DNA of 64,000 bases from Scalesia atractyloides (Eukaryota > Streptophyta > Magnoliopsida > Asterales > Asteraceae): contig CAMTDV010000003.1 of the NCBI GenBank assembly GCA_947069175.1, positions 29,848,853 to 29,912,852 of the forward strand. Reading direction: 5' to 3'. Within the stretch, counting starts at the first letter, position 1. Every line of letters begins with the position of its first letter. The notes beneath the pieces are model-generated. The model made no database searches and had not been told where the DNA came from. It saw nothing but the letters and a program-made list of their open reading frames with translations. This document shows, piece by piece, positions 34,243 to 46,719 of this stretch. The translations under genes were made by a program, and so were the position numbers.

Positions 34243-34559
34243 CTTTTCAGCTACGACACCTTACATGTGTCAGTCATGCCCTTTATCACGAATATTCATT
34301 TCATTTCCCATTGATGCAAAAAGCCTTTTGGATTTTTTCAGTTTTTCAAATGATTTTGTATTTTCCTGATTTTCTCCCCCTCAAACAATGCATATATACA
34401 TATATCACCCTCTTCCCCTCTAAATTTGTGCATCAAACTTTATGCACAAATTTACCTAATAAAGAAAACGTAAGTAAAAAGTTTTAAACGAAAGGAAAGG
34501 AAAATATTTTTGTTGTTTTTGCTTAATTGTTCCGTCATTAGATTAAAGACTAATCAATT

Positions 34560-36671
34560 TGAAAATTAAAGCATGAAATTTAAATTTGTACCTTTTTGCT
34601 GATCTTTTCTTACCTCATCTCCTCCAAAGGAAACATCGTACTTGTAAAAAAAATTGAACTTTTTGCAAAAGTGAGATGTTATCCGATATGTCCCTAGAAC
34701 AACCGCTAGCAACATTCTAGAGATTGTCAACAGCTCCTCCTTGGTTGTTCCTGAAAAATAAGAAGATTAGTAAGACGGTGGGACCCAGGCCATCGTGGTC
34801 CTGGGTTTCCCTGAAGCATCAAAATAAGACACTTCTTTCAAACACAAGTCCCCTTTTGTTTCAAGGATTGGTGATATTGCTGCCGTTTTAGATTTGGGTT
34901 TCCAAATCTGTTTCATTTTAACAAATGCGGTTGTTACCTTTGATTGAGCAACTTTGGCTGATTCAGGTTTAGCCAATTTAGAAACATACTTTTTTTTGAA
35001 CAGCCTTGCGTTTGTTTTTGGCAACAGTCCAATCCCCATCAGATGGTTTAACCTTGGGATTCACATTCTTCATTGCCTTAGGTGATGATACCTTCATCTT
35101 CATCGACTTCGAATGATTGTTATCCTTAGGTGTAACCTTCTGATTTTGATCATGATACGGAACACAGGAACTATGTGTGCAGTTTCGAGCAATTTGACCA
35201 GGAATGCCGCAATTGAAGCACGTTTGTCTCTTCACATAAAAATCATTATGATCAGCTTGATTTGCTCGTGCGGGCCTTGAAGCATGAACTGATCCCTTCT
35301 GTGCTTGATATCCTTGCACGTTTCTTGAAGACGAAGATGAATTTGGATGTCTGTACTTGTCGTTTGCAAGGGCCTTCTTTTGTTTTGGAGATTTCTTTAG
35401 ATTCTTCTTCTTTTGTTTAGACTGCAAGTCTTGTTCAGAAATCTCCCCAACCTTTCCAAAAGCTTTGCTAGCACGGTCAAAAGCATATTTTTCACATTTG
35501 TCTTTTGAGGGCTATTGTTGCTCACTGATGATTTTGGAGAGCGTGATTGTCCTTGAAGTTTGGAATTCTACTTTCTTCTTCTCTGATTTGCTCGTTTTTG
35601 CTCTTTTAGCTTGCTCTGAACCTTTTCATCAGAAGTAGAAGGTTCAGATTGTTCAGTTTGCGCACTTGGAGCCTTGTTCACGTTAGCTCTCTCTTCATCA
35701 GCTTTGATAAAGTCGGAGAGTCCTGGTTTATCAGATGAAGGACCAGAGACTCCAGCTGAATCATTAGAAGAGTCAACAGCACTAGTGTTTCCCATGTGTC
35801 TGACGTATAATCACTGGGTTTGTCGTACACCATATGATGTGCTTTCTCAATATCTTCGTCGGTTTCAGGCATAGTTGTGTAGTTATGATTACACGGTGGG
35901 GCAACCTGATTGAATCCCAAACCTTCCCCTTGTTCTCCTTATATGCCAGCTGCACATTGCACACGTCTTGAACGAGCTTACTGGATATATCAAACTTCTT
36001 TATATTAGCTTTGTTATGTTAATATTTTCCAGCAAGAAGTCCAAGCTCAACTCTTACCAAGTCGCAATCTATGGTTTTTGAATCTAATCTGGTTTTGTAA
36101 CCATGGACCCAACACTTATGTTGATTTATGTCCAGGTGGAGCTGAGCTATGTCTTTCTTTTGTGTTTCAACCTTTTATGTGAGTAACTTCTTACTTTCTC
36201 GAAGGCTGATGCACTGAGCCATTGCATTGTTGTAATCATATGCCATTTTGGAATTAATGCTCTGAGTTGAGCAACCCCATTCCTACAAGGTTCAGTGCAC
36301 AAAGGTAGTTGACTGTGTCAATGTGTGAGCTTGGTTTGTCAGCGTGAGTTTGGGCTTGAGGTAGAGTTTGGGGTGCTGGGCTGCTGATTGCTGCTTGCTG
36401 GGCTTGAGGTTTCTATCCGAACATTTCTTTGGACATAACCAAGATACAAAGGAGTCTTTGTCATCACCAAAACGCTATTCATCTCATCTCTTACTTCTTT
36501 TTTTCGCCTCCCACGTTCAAGCAAACGTATCACATAGTCAGCAACCAGATCAACATTGTAGTTTCCAATAAACTCATTCAGCTTTTCCTTCACCTCATCC
36601 CGTAGGTTTGGGTTTTGATTTTGTGCTGGGCTGAAAACTATGTTCGAGTGTTGAGCTTGGGCTATAAACAT
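34560..36671 (-). pseudogene. gag: C1 copia gag and start of protease
   Basis: Minus-strand pieces: 36671-36339 (a basic, Arg-rich stretch ending in a Ser/Pro-rich tail), 35920-35678 with a conserved CNHNYTTMP motif, and 35427-34978 with CFNCGIPGQIARNC (CCHC variant). The frame 35039-34767 then ends in KPRTTMAWVPPSY. Directly after it, a degraded SGCSRDIS-type protease motif is visible near 34700, then the similarity stops. The usual copia capsid core is not recognised here, so gag also has internal losses. Region 34243-34559 is AT-rich and shows no gene. Confidence 0.75.
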
Positions 36672-36949
36672 CTTCGGATAAATGAAACAGTACCGGTAAA
36701 AACGATAAAAAATGCCCGAAAACTGTTTTTACCAAAATGTACCGTTAGACTCGTCTCGATGATACGAATCAAATGATATATAATGTCCGGTAGTGATTTT
36801 AGGAATTTTCGTGCCTTTTTTGGTCCTAAAAATCACATGAGTTTAACCGTGCACCCGGTTTGTCAAGATTGTCTATGGATGAAATTCTGTGTACGAAAAC
36901 GTTTAACTCCGGTTATGTCAGCTGGTTAACTTTCCACCTTTATGGGTAC

Positions 36950-37440
36950 AATTCGGAATACTACCGACTTCGGATTCTTAATCCGAGATGGAATCTCGAA
37001 ACAGTGATCCGAGATGGAAATTCAGAACAACGATCCGAGATGGTATCCGAGATGGTATCCGAGATGCACTATTTTTTTCCGAGATGCTTCCTTGTTTATC
37101 TAAGATGCTTCCCAAATTCGAGATGCAATCCAAAATGCAATCCGAGATGAACACCTATGAAGCGAGATTCAGTATGATCTGAAATCTCTTCGAAATGGCT
37201 GTGATTCAGTATGATCCGAAATCAATCCGAAATGGCTGTGATTCAGTATAATCCGAAATCAATCCGAGATGGAAGAATATGATCAAAACCTTGAAGATTA
37301 TCCGAAATCCTTGAAGATTTATCTGAAATCTATCCCAAATTCAAGATTTTTATCCAAAATTCAACAGATTAATCCGAAATGCTCCAATCTTCTTCGTGTT
37401 CTTCGGGATCTTCAACAGTTTCGTATCCAAAATGCTTGAA
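36950..37440 (-). repeat. Degenerate ATCCGAGATGG-type tandem repeat in C1 leader
   Basis: On the plus strand words such as ATCCGAGATGG, ATCCGAAATC and TCCAAAATGC recur more than 20 times at irregular 8-30 bp spacing between the primer site and gag. Longer units (GTGATTCAGTATGATCCGAA) appear at 37190-37260. Confidence 0.8.
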
Positions 37441-37654
37441 TCTTCTTCGTGTTCTTCGGAATCTTCAACAATTTTGGATCCGGAAAGCTTGAATCTTCTT
37501 CGATTTTCTCAGAACAATGGTAGTCCGAGATGAAAACAACATCAATCTTCAAACTACTCAACAGTAACAATACGAGATAACGAACAGAAACCCTTCTTCG
37601 AGATCTGAACAGTTCTTCAATCCGTGACACCGAGAGCCTGTATCGAACAGCAGA

Positions 37655-37668
37655 CTCTGATACCAATT
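37655..37668 (-). other. C1 primer-binding site
   Basis: The minus strand reads ATTGGTATCAGAG immediately inside the LTR end, an initiator-Met-type site. Confidence 0.85.
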
Positions 37669-38080
37669 GTAAGTCCCGATAATCCGGATCTACACCGATA
37701 TCACACGATCACCTAGAATGGGAAGAATCAAAAGTTGATGATAATTAAGAAACCGAAATGATGAAGAACAATAAGAATCAACTTTAACACCTAGCACACG
37801 ATTCTATTACTCGAACAAGCAAAACCGTCTGATACAAGATGTAGGCTCTCTAGAAAAATCCCAAAAATCTCACCCTAGAAAATGACATAAGCTTAGCTTA
37901 TATACCTAGGGTAAGAACATGCCTCTCATGGGCTTGCCTATGGGCTTTCCTGGCCCACTTAGCCTATGGCATGCCCAAATGACCTATAAAGGTCCAAAAC
38001 TAGTACAAACTAATCCAGATAATCCCAGTTGACTACCATAGACCGTTACGTATATTTGATGCGTCAGTCTCACACTTCTT
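37669..38080 (-). repeat. Copia LTR shared by C1 (5') and C2 (3')
   Basis: It matches 28475-28886 but lacks the first ~11 bp (the TGTTAGGTCC end). To the right it joins C2 3' sequence with no polypurine tract, so C2 lost ~1 kb here. Confidence 0.8.
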
Positions 38081-38819
38081 GTTGAGGAACTTGATTTTCA
38101 GATGCATGCAGGGTACTGGAGTAAGTCCGTGAACAGGTTGGTACCAACGTACCGACAAAGAGACTAACTTAACTCCCGCATAAAGCTGTGATATATTATC
38201 ACTTATTGATTGGGTGGATGTGATATGTTTATCTCTTATTGATGGACGTATGCAATATTTACACGTATATATGGTATCATGGAAGTTCTAGACTTGCGTC
38301 CCCGATATTTTTTTGGTAAAAGATTCAGCCATGATACCCAGATGATAAACAAGCATAAAGACCGCATATCTCAGAACCTCGGCATACTATCAAATGAAAT
38401 TTCGGTACTAAGACCATATGCCAATGAATGGTTCCCACCTGGTCTTCTGTTGATTATGTTATATCGCCATGCGCACACATTAAAATGATTGTGAGCCTAC
38501 CGATACATCGAATATAGAGCTACTTATAATTTTTCATTTTAAGTTCAAAGAGGTTTTGAGAGACCACTAATTTACTATCATTTTCTCTTTTTCTTGCCAG
38601 GAAATTCATTTTTGTTTTTCTCATGTTTTTTTTCCTTTTTGACGTTTTGAAATGTTTTTGTATTTTTGGATTGGAATTTACTCCCCCTATAATGCAAAAA
38701 GTAAATTTAATCTTTCAAATACATCTTTTTGGATTGTCTTCAAGAAAAATATTCACAAAAACGATTTCCCGATGTGGATTAACTCATGTTTTCCTCGATG
38801 CCGTTCACCAAAATTAATT

Positions 38820-39760
38820 TAATAAAAATGATTTATCAAAAATATTGGAGAAAGAGTTAGCACGTTGGTAATCAGTGTGGACCAAAACAACATTGATGAG
38901 TTTCATATTAAAACAATCACGTGTGAGGTGATATTCGAGATCAATGTGTTTAGTCTGGAGTGTTGTACAAAATTTTTAGAAATCTGTAAAGCAGCTTAAA
39001 TATCGACAGAGATAGGAGAGATTAGAAAATTTAAAACTTTAATCCTGCAATTTCCCCGTGCATTGCCAGGAATCTGTGTGCTCTCCCAACTGGATATGCA
39101 CCTGGTGTGGATTTCAAGGTCGATTTTGCAGCTACTTCATATAACTGAGAAATCTCTTCACAACAACAAGATTATAAACCTCTGGGTCCAATTGGTAAGA
39201 AGCAAGAGTGCATGTGGGGAAGCTTGTACACATCATCTTTGGATGGTCCATGTTGTCCACAAGTTTTTGCACCGGCAAAGGTCTTCGTCTTTCTCCTTGA
39301 GAAGTAGTGTGCGGTTGTTCAAACCATGCCGAGGCATCCGCACACCCGGTTGGTTTGTTCAACCAAACATATTTTCTTCAATCACACCCGTGGCGAAATG
39401 TACACTGCATGATCATCTTGAAAGCTTTGAACTTCTTGTGGAAGACAAGACATGAATATTTTATAATCTTCTGACGTGCTACAGGTGTGTACATTTTAAT
39501 TGAATCTATCATGTGGATCCGATCCAAGCCTTATACAAACAAATTGTTGGTCGTTTTTCATCTTATTGAAGTTATCAACTTCATTCACCAAACTTTCTTC
39601 ACTCATCGGACATTATCTTCTCTTTCTCTCCAAAAAAGCAACAACTCCTGGATATAACGATGTTTTGGAGCCACATGTCACCGATCTTGTGCTTGGACAC
39701 TATCAACAATTCTATGATTATCAATAGTTCCTCCTCGAACATCCTACACACTCATTAAAT
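38820..39760 (-). pseudogene. pol: C2 copia protease/RT/RNase H remnants
   Basis: Traces read on the minus strand. A degraded protease-like stretch lies near 39720-39640. An RT-start block reads EDYKIFMSCLPQEVQSFQDD near 39460-39400, where copia RTs have an ARxEAIR...QMDV segment. An RNase H C-terminal block reads TKHIDLEYHLTRDCFN then DKSFL at ~38965-38825. Frames are broken many times. Identification rests on pattern similarity by eye. Confidence 0.6.
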
Positions 39761-41084
39761 ATTAGTTGGAGATGGGGACCCAAGCCTTCATTGACTTGGG
39801 TCGTCCGACATCATCGAGAATTTGAACTTCGTTTTCCCAATTATTCGAAATGGATTGTGCTCCCCCTTAAATAATTACAGGTTTTGGTTTCCAAATCTGT
39901 TTTTATTTCACAATATTAACATTTGGTTTTACCCATTGTGTTTGGACAACCTCCAGTTTTAAAGCCTTTTCAATATCTTTTTTTTGTTTCTTTTTCTATG
40001 TTATTTATCGTTGTTTAACAAGACGAGGGTCCTGTTTTGGCGAAACAAATTTGGTATGGTAACGTTTACCACAGGGCGCATCAATTTTTGCTTTTCCCTT
40101 TGTGAGATATGGATAGTTCTTAACAATGTGCCCATACTCACCACACTCAAAGCATGTTCTCCGCTCAACAAACCTCGGAGTATTATAAATGTGATAGCTT
40201 GATGATGAACTTCGTGATCTTGAGGTACTTGGTCCTACATCACAACGATTTATGTGTTGTGAGTAATTGTTCTGACTGTTTCTCTTCAAAATTCTATTTT
40301 GTTTAGTTAAATCCGTATCGGATTTGTTTTCAAAAGATTCATTTTTATGAGTCCCTCGGGATTTCACGAAGTTCACATTTTGAATTTTCTTCTTGTTCTG
40401 GCTCTGTTTGCTTTTTCCATATCCTTGGTTAGCGTGATTTTGCTTTCGTTGATTGTTCTGAGGTTTCAGTTTTTTATTTCCGTATTTCTTTCTAACTTCG
40501 GATTTTAGGAGAGGAGCACACTGAGTTACTACAACTCTTGGGCTCGAATTACCCAAAAACTTACTAGTAGAATCCTCGAAAACTTTATTAATCAAAGATT
40601 GATTGACATTTTTTATGGGAAAATATTTGTTTGAATAAACTTTTTCGGAACCAATCAATGTATAAAGCAAGTTCACGCTTTCACAGGTTTCAACATGAGC
40701 TTTAGCAATCTTGACATAGCCAGTCACACACGATTTTGCAAGAGGATCACAGAGAATGTGATTTTCGAGAGATATATTTTCCTCTTTTGTTACCGCACCT
40801 GACTTCTTAGATTTGTCCTTCACAGACTCATCATCCGAACTATCATAATCCTCAATAATGGGGGGGTTTTGATCATTCATAGACTTTGAGTCATTGATGT
40901 CCTTACTGAACCCTACACCAGCTGTAAATTCAGCTAGATCCAATGAAATGGTGGGTTCAAACTGTGGCATATCTTCGTCATCTGGCATTTTGGTGTAATT
41001 GTGCCTAACCGGAGGGGGACACGCCTGATAACCAATGCATTTCATATCACCTTTCTTCTTTTGAACATTTATGATGTGATCCAA
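39761..41084 (-). pseudogene. gag: C2 copia gag, C-terminal half
   Basis: A 359-codon open frame (41084-40005) has the VRHNYTKMP motif, an acidic Ser-rich segment (DYDSSDDESVKDKSKK) and a very basic Asn/Gln/Lys-rich linker. It ends with CFECGEYGHIVKNYPY, a CCHC-type knuckle whose last Cys is Tyr. The frame then shifts, and the gag end (KAWVP) lies near 39780. This is the longest intact frame in the copia part. Confidence 0.75.
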
Positions 41085-41389
41085 AACATATCTTTAGTTG
41101 GAGTAACTGTCCAACTTGAGTTTGATTGCATCATGTTCACACTTTGCACTCCTTTTCGTTTCTTCAAGCATGTTAATATAATTGTTAATGGTTGTTTATT
41201 TTCTCAAAACATTGTCTGTTAATCTAGAAACAACTTTCTTTAAGGTTTCAATTGTTGTTTTAAATTCCTTTTTGTTTTTCTTAAGAGATGTGTTTGCCTA
41301 AGTGCACTTTGTCAGATCTACAATCAAACTCTGATGATGCTTCTTCGTGTGATCAAATTTACCTTTAAGTTCTAAGTATTTACCTTTTA

Positions 41390-42932
41390 AAACTACACAT
41401 TCAAAACACTTGACACAATAGGTTTATCAAAACTTACCTGACTGGATTGGCAATCTAAACGGGCCATGAATGCTGTACAAAGAGTTGAAGATCCGATTGA
41501 TGAGAGATGCTTGGAAAACTCATCAGATGACCCTTCAGTTTCATGTTCCAAATCTGCTTCGCCGCAATCCGTCGATTCAGTTTCAGTAATCACATCATCT
41601 ACTTCAGCATTAACATCTTCAGATCGATCTTCACTCGAAGTCGATTATGCCTCATCTGTACTGCTATCTCATGAACTGTCATCATTTCTGGATGATTATC
41701 CATTGTTATCATTTTCAGCAATTTCGGCATAGTATGCAGTTCCTCCTCCATCACTGTTTCCCAATTGAATAGACCAATCACAACGCTCATCTGCTTGAAC
41801 TACTATTGCTCGGTTGGAATTGTTTGCGGGAACCATTGCTCTTTCGTTGTTAGTAACTTGATTTCTGTTAAAAGGATATTGATTCCCTTGATGTGGAGGC
41901 TTCGTGCATTTTCTTTTAAAATGCCCCTTTTCTCATAGTTGAAACAGGTAACTTTCCTTTTGTCAAAACCGTATGGAGTATCCTTGTTGCTTTCCAGATT
42001 AGTTCTTCCTATTTTCTCTATAAAATCTATTGCCCTTCTCACTACACTTACAAATGCCCATTTGATATCCATCAGCTCCATCTCCTCCTTATGGATTTGT
42101 GCATAGTCTTCATTGGTTAGATTGATGTTACCAATTTGTCCAGCTACTAATCCGCAGTAAGAACTCACCAAAGTGTTTTGAAGCTCCCTGTGTTCCTGGG
42201 CAACTTCCACACTTATCTTAGAAAGGTTTGATGTATCGATTCTGACAGTATTAGGGTTTGAAGGTTGAAAGTTTTTACCATAGAAAGCTTTTTGTGGAAC
42301 TTGTCGTGTAACATCTAGTGGTTGAGGAAGAAAAGCTTTTTGATCAAAAGCTTGTTCATAAACTAGAGCATTTGTTCGTCTAATCTCTTGTGGTTGAGGA
42401 AGAAAAGCTTTTGGATCAAAAGCTTATTCATAAACTTGAGCACTTGAACCAATAGACTGATCTGGTTGACCTTGCGGCAGAAAATGATTTGTATTTGACA
42501 CAAATGCTGTTTGAAGCTTTGGTTGTTGATTTGTACTTATACCTGTGTTAATGCCTCCAAAATATATCTCTGGGTTTTGCGGAACTGGAAATCGTTTTGC
42601 TTTGCAAATTTTTTCTTCATTTTTGTTTTCAAGTTTCTGAACAAATTCGTAATGCTGATTACATTCAAAACACCGGTATGTTTTAGCAATTCAATAAATT
42701 GACTCCAATTAGGTGATAAGGCATCAACAAAACGCACAACAATCTCATGTTGTGATGCGTTAACCTTGTATGAGTACATCTCACTAAGCAAATGATAGAA
42801 ATGAGTTGTCATATCACTTATTGTTTCACTTTCCATAAACAGAAACCCTTCAAACTCTTTCTTTAAAAGATCATGTCGAATCTTTCTCGTTGCTGCATTT
42901 CCTTCTCCTCTTGATTTCAAAGAGTCCCACAA
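41390..42932 (-). pseudogene. gag: C2 copia gag, capsid half
   Basis: Piece 42932-42537 is a UBN2-type capsid domain (MWDSLKSRGEGNAATRKIRH, FEGFLFMESETISDMTTHF). Piece 42210-41803 ends with a degenerate knuckle CFNYEKRGILKENA, and 41593-41393 is an acidic stretch with DEFSKHLSSIGSS. Between them (42211-42536) is a Gln/Pro-rich repeat, AFDPKAFLPQPQE-like, with stops. The 5' end is cut by E2. Confidence 0.78.
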
Positions 42933-45421
42933 TGTGACATCCCGGCTTTTCAGGTATCTAAACGTGCTACTTTATGGTTATTCACTCCTACGCTGATTTA
43001 ATTCGGAGAATTAAATTACACGCTCACAATAACTATGCTAACTTTGTGAATCTATAGGGTGAATTACGTGCTATGTGTTATTAGATGAGTTGTATCTGAA
43101 TTACGTGCTAGGTGTTATTAGACGTTTGTGAATCTATTGCGTCTCACTCCAAATACGTGATTTAATATTTTATAAACTCCATGTCGCGAATAATATTTTA
43201 GTAACTTCTATTTATAAACCGAACCAAGCCTGTGAAACGTTTTGACTTCGCGACCAAGCAAACCCAACCCGCCACCCACACCCCCTTGCGACCCACACCT
43301 CCTTGCGGCCCAAGGAAATAACCAAAACTTGCGGCCCAAGGCACTAACCCAAACCGCCCCCCCTATGTATACATGCATGTTGTGGGTAGCCTTCAAAAAA
43401 AAAATAAAACAAAACCCTAATAGTCTAACAGGGAGTCGACAGCAGCCCCCACCTCTCTCGGTCGCGCAAGTCTACACCCCTCGGATCGATTCCAAGCTTG
43501 TCCCGGTTCGCTAATCATCATCGTTTCAAGGTTAGGGTTTAATTGTATTGTGATTCACACTAGGTTTTGTGTAATCTTGATCATGATTATGTGCTTGTAT
43601 GATTATTATTATGAAAAAGTGTTGTGGTGTATGATTAGTTCGGATGAATATGCGAATCTTAGCGGTTGTGATGATATGTTAAATACTAAAATCGTAGGCT
43701 GCGTTTTATCGATAAAGATCATGATATATATTTAGGGTTTGCATGAATATTGATATATATGATGATATTTGACAAGTTAACCTGCTGTTAATCAATACAA
43801 CTAAGCGTCATGGCCGTTTAAACATATTCTAATGCGATAAAGTAGAAAACAGTAAGCTGATTGACATTTACAGCCAAATTCAGTTGGCTGTAACCTGATC
43901 ATTATTTATCGAAAAGTGGATTTTCTGAAGCCTAAAACGTGTATTTTTGAAAAACGCTTCAAATGGTGCCAGATTCATATTTTTCTGAGGTCGTTTGCTA
44001 TTTTTAAATGGTCATTTAGTGCAGCAGCTGAAGCTGCATAAATTCTGCAGAATTTGTAGGTTGTTTATAGAGTCGGATCTCACAGTCTGTATGGGGTTAG
44101 GTCACGAAATTTGTACAGTAACGAAATTTACACAAAATTTTACATTGTAATTGACACCTCCTGTAAAAAAATTGGAATTTTTGGAACGTTGGAACTAGTT
44201 TATAAAAATCCTCGAAAATAGCCCAGTTATGAGCGTACGAGCTGAAACATGATAACTTGCGTTTGTGTGTACCTAAGTGTTGTATGAGTTATTCTGTGTT
44301 TATGACAAGTTGGTTTGATCGTTACTTTGTATGGTGATATTTTGCATGCATGATTATGTTTTGAATTGGTTATTACGTGTGCCGTACTGTGTGTTAGTTA
44401 TGCGTGGGGTTTTGTGTCAGTGTGTTCACACACTAACTTTAAATCGGTTGACATGTGAGGACTCGATTAGCGGTTCCATCATTTTCTTCTTTTGCGTTTA
44501 TTCTAACCGAGCAACTTAAGGTGAGTTCACGGCCCCTATTTTATCCGGTTTTGAACAATAGGGGGAGAAACATGTATACGCTCTACAACTGTATCTTTTA
44601 CGTTATGCGACATTAACGCCGTTAACTATTCGGTAACTAAGTTAATGTTAATGTATGTTATGGTCACTAAGTAGCTTTATCACGGAAGTCCTCAACCAAC
44701 TCTCGGATTGTTAGTATTGGGTTAGATAGCGGGGAAATTATAGTAGTACTACTGGGCCAGACAAGCCCCACCCGAGTCGCGCTAGCCGACCGGGAATGGT
44801 CAACGGGTGATTAATTTGGCCTAACTTTCGCCATGGTCAGTGATTGACCTGGCAACACAGAGGCAACAACAGTCAGCTTCGATCGTGAACTCTTATGTGA
44901 CGTAACTTTAGGCTCGCTACCTACTTGTTAACATTGAACTTATTTACGAACCAACATTATTATTCCAGGTTAGGAATAATGGAACTATGTCGTTATCCCG
45001 GGTTAGGGATAACAGAGAAAAACTATTTTTTAAACCGAACTTGTGAACTTTTAAAAGCTTGTGAACTCACTCTTCTTTAAGGTTGACACTTGTTTCTTTG
45101 CATGTTTCTCAGGACGCTAGGAGCGCTAGGTGCACTCACTTGCATTTGATCAAGACATTTTTAATCGAGTCTTCATTTACGAATAATTTTTGGGATTTTG
45201 GTTTTGGAGTTTATGTTGGCGCCCGTTACTTTACTTTAATGCTTCCTCTAAACTTTGAAACCTTGATATTTTGAAAATGACTATGAATGTTTACAACAAA
45301 TGTTTTCAGAAAACGTGTAAATAAATCATATAGAGTCGTTCGATATTGCTAGTGTCTGAGATTCTGGTTTGATCACATGCCTCGCGGTAATACTCCGTTA
45401 GTGGAAATTGAGGGTGTGACA
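42933..45421 (+). repeat. E2 5' LTR, 2489 bp
   Basis: TGTGACATCCCGGC to GGGTGTGACA. It lacks the ~150-bp block (AGACGGGAATTTTCG to GTTTATAAATAATTGG) that the 3' LTR has at 51965-52110, but keeps 43032-43565, which the 3' LTR lacks. Confidence 0.93.
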
Positions 45422-45424
45422 GAT

Positions 45425-45437
45425 TGGTATCAGAGCC
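45425..45437 (+). other. E2 primer-binding site
   Basis: TGGTATCAGAGCC three bases after the LTR end. Confidence 0.93.
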
Positions 45438-45624
45438 TCTAGCTATAGAGAACCAGGTTTGCATTAGAAGTAGACCTAAACTATAGCTGTTACACGACAC
45501 TAGACTTAGTTGGCACCGAACTATGATATCTTGTTATGTGTTATACTACAATTGTTCTATGTGATATATATATGTATATTGTGATATACGCAGCTCGTAA
45601 CTAACTAAACCAACCCAGCAGGCT

Positions 45625-46268
45625 ATGTCATCATCATCGTCCGACAGATCTCGACAATCAAGGGCGCCGGGGAAGGCACCCATGGCGAACCCTCACCACC
45701 TTGTGGCGTGGAGACACGCTCAGCTGCTAGGAAAAGACTCGCTCTAGGAGGGGAGTCGTCCTCCCTTCCAACCACCGCTATACCGGTCAAACCGGTCAAC
45801 TCTTTAGGAGTGGGGGACGATCTACTTAGAGATGTGTTAAGGAAGCAACAGGAACAGCTGGAGAGAATGCAAGAGACTATCGAAGCACCGGGATCGCTGA
45901 TACGTCAGCTGACTGGTAAAACTGAAGAGCTCGAGGTAGAGCAAGATGAGAATAGGAGAGTTTGAAGCATTTTAGCTAAGGACCTTCGTGCTGAGCAACT
46001 GAGGGCTGACTGGCTCGAAGACAGAGTTCTTGAGTCCAGTTAGAGGATTCATGAACTGGAGCAGAACCAAGCACCACCTATCTTAGTACCCGCACCAGCA
46101 CCGGCCCCTCCAGCGCCGGTAGAAGACGAACAGGAGGATCCAGAGGAAGACCCGGAGGAGGATCTGGAGGAAGAAGAGCCGTAACAGGACCCAGCTGTTG
46201 AAGCTGAAAACGCTGAAGAGGAAGACGACAGTGATAGCGACTTGGGAGATGGAGACATAGATGACTAA
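45625..46268 (+). pseudogene. E2 ORF1: acidic coiled-coil protein
   Basis: The ATG at 45625 opens MSSSSSDRSRQSRAPGKAPM. A 1-nt loss near 45685 shifts the frame, which resumes at 45708 (METRSAARKRLALGG, DDLLRDVLRKQQEQLERMQE). Further breaks near 45963 and 46182 precede the Glu/Asp/Pro tail ending LGDGDIDD and TAA at 46266. Homologous to E1 ORF1 (3393-4020) with differently placed breaks, which shows that the ancestor had a full ~210-codon frame. No known domain. Absent from E3. Confidence 0.62.
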
Positions 46269-46527
46269 CTCGTCTCGCAAATTTCCGTTTTGTTTCCTTT
46301 AGTTTGTTTGCTTCATCTTATGTTTGAACTTGGAAATTTTATAATTAAACTGATATGTTTGGTTGGTATTTAGTGAGACATTACAATTTATTTAATCGAA
46401 TGTTCTTTTTGATTGTTTAATTTGTTGGGTTGACATAAATTGTGTGATCATTGAAGTGTGGAATATGATAACTATATTGGATATATACTTATCGGTGTGT
46501 ATTTGTGTTGTCTTGCGAAGATCTGAA

Positions 46528-46636
46528 ATGGCAACCGGTCGTCGCGGGAATCTCAACATGTCAACTGAAGAATTGGCCGCTTTAATTCAAGAACACGTGA
46601 ATGCTGCTCTGGTAGGTGTTCCTAACCCACCAATTG
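46528..46636 (+). CDS. gag: E2 gag exon 1
   Basis: ATG at 46528. 36 codons plus one base, MATGRRGNLNMSTEELAALI onward. Read without splicing it ends at TAA 46648-46650, inside the following 83-bp segment. Confidence 0.72.
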
Positions 46637-46719
46637 GTAACCATTATTAAATTTTCATGGGAAAATCTAATAGTTTGGCTAGTAGACTTTGTCGCTTACT
46701 ACCTACCCTCTATCCTCAG
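46637..46719 (+). other. E2 gag intron-like segment, 83 bp
   Basis: GTAACC...CCTCAG. Exon junction ATT G|GA GGG keeps the capsid frame. A TTACTAC/TGACTAC-type branch-like word lies ~24 nt before the acceptor. Confidence 0.73.

Larger units (their letters stand above)
28475..38080 (-). mobile_element. C1: decayed Ty1/copia element interrupted by an F2 LTR
   Basis: On the minus strand: 5' LTR 38080-37669, primer site, repeat-rich leader, gag with CCHC, the start of protease, then a 3' non-coding part, polypurine tract (28887-28899, AGGGGGAGAT on the minus strand) and 3' LTR 28886-28475. Most of pol is deleted. A truncated F2 LTR (30326-33996) and a 246-bp duplication lie in the 3' part. The stretch 28900-30075 holds no supportable gene. 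Confidence 0.8.
38081..42932 (-). mobile_element. C2: decayed Ty1/copia element, truncated by E2
   Basis: Minus-strand order: gag capsid (42932-42537), knuckle, long gag linker, second knuckle, gag end, traces of protease, RT start and RNase H end, then 3' non-coding 38081-38780. Integrase and most of RT are gone. The 5' LTR and gag start are not present; the E2 LTR begins at 42933. Confidence 0.78.

Noticed and set aside
34560..36671. C1 as a natural gag-only (TR-GAG) element
   Set aside because: A degraded protease motif follows the gag end, and sister C2 keeps RT and RNase H traces, so pol was lost by deletion rather than absent from the start.
36950..37440. CRISPR-like or satellite array
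   Set aside because: Repeats are short, irregularly spaced and degenerate within a retrotransposon leader. There is no spacer structure.
39063..39455. 130-codon plus-strand frame as a host gene
   Set aside because: It is antisense to decayed copia pol and contains no recognisable domain.
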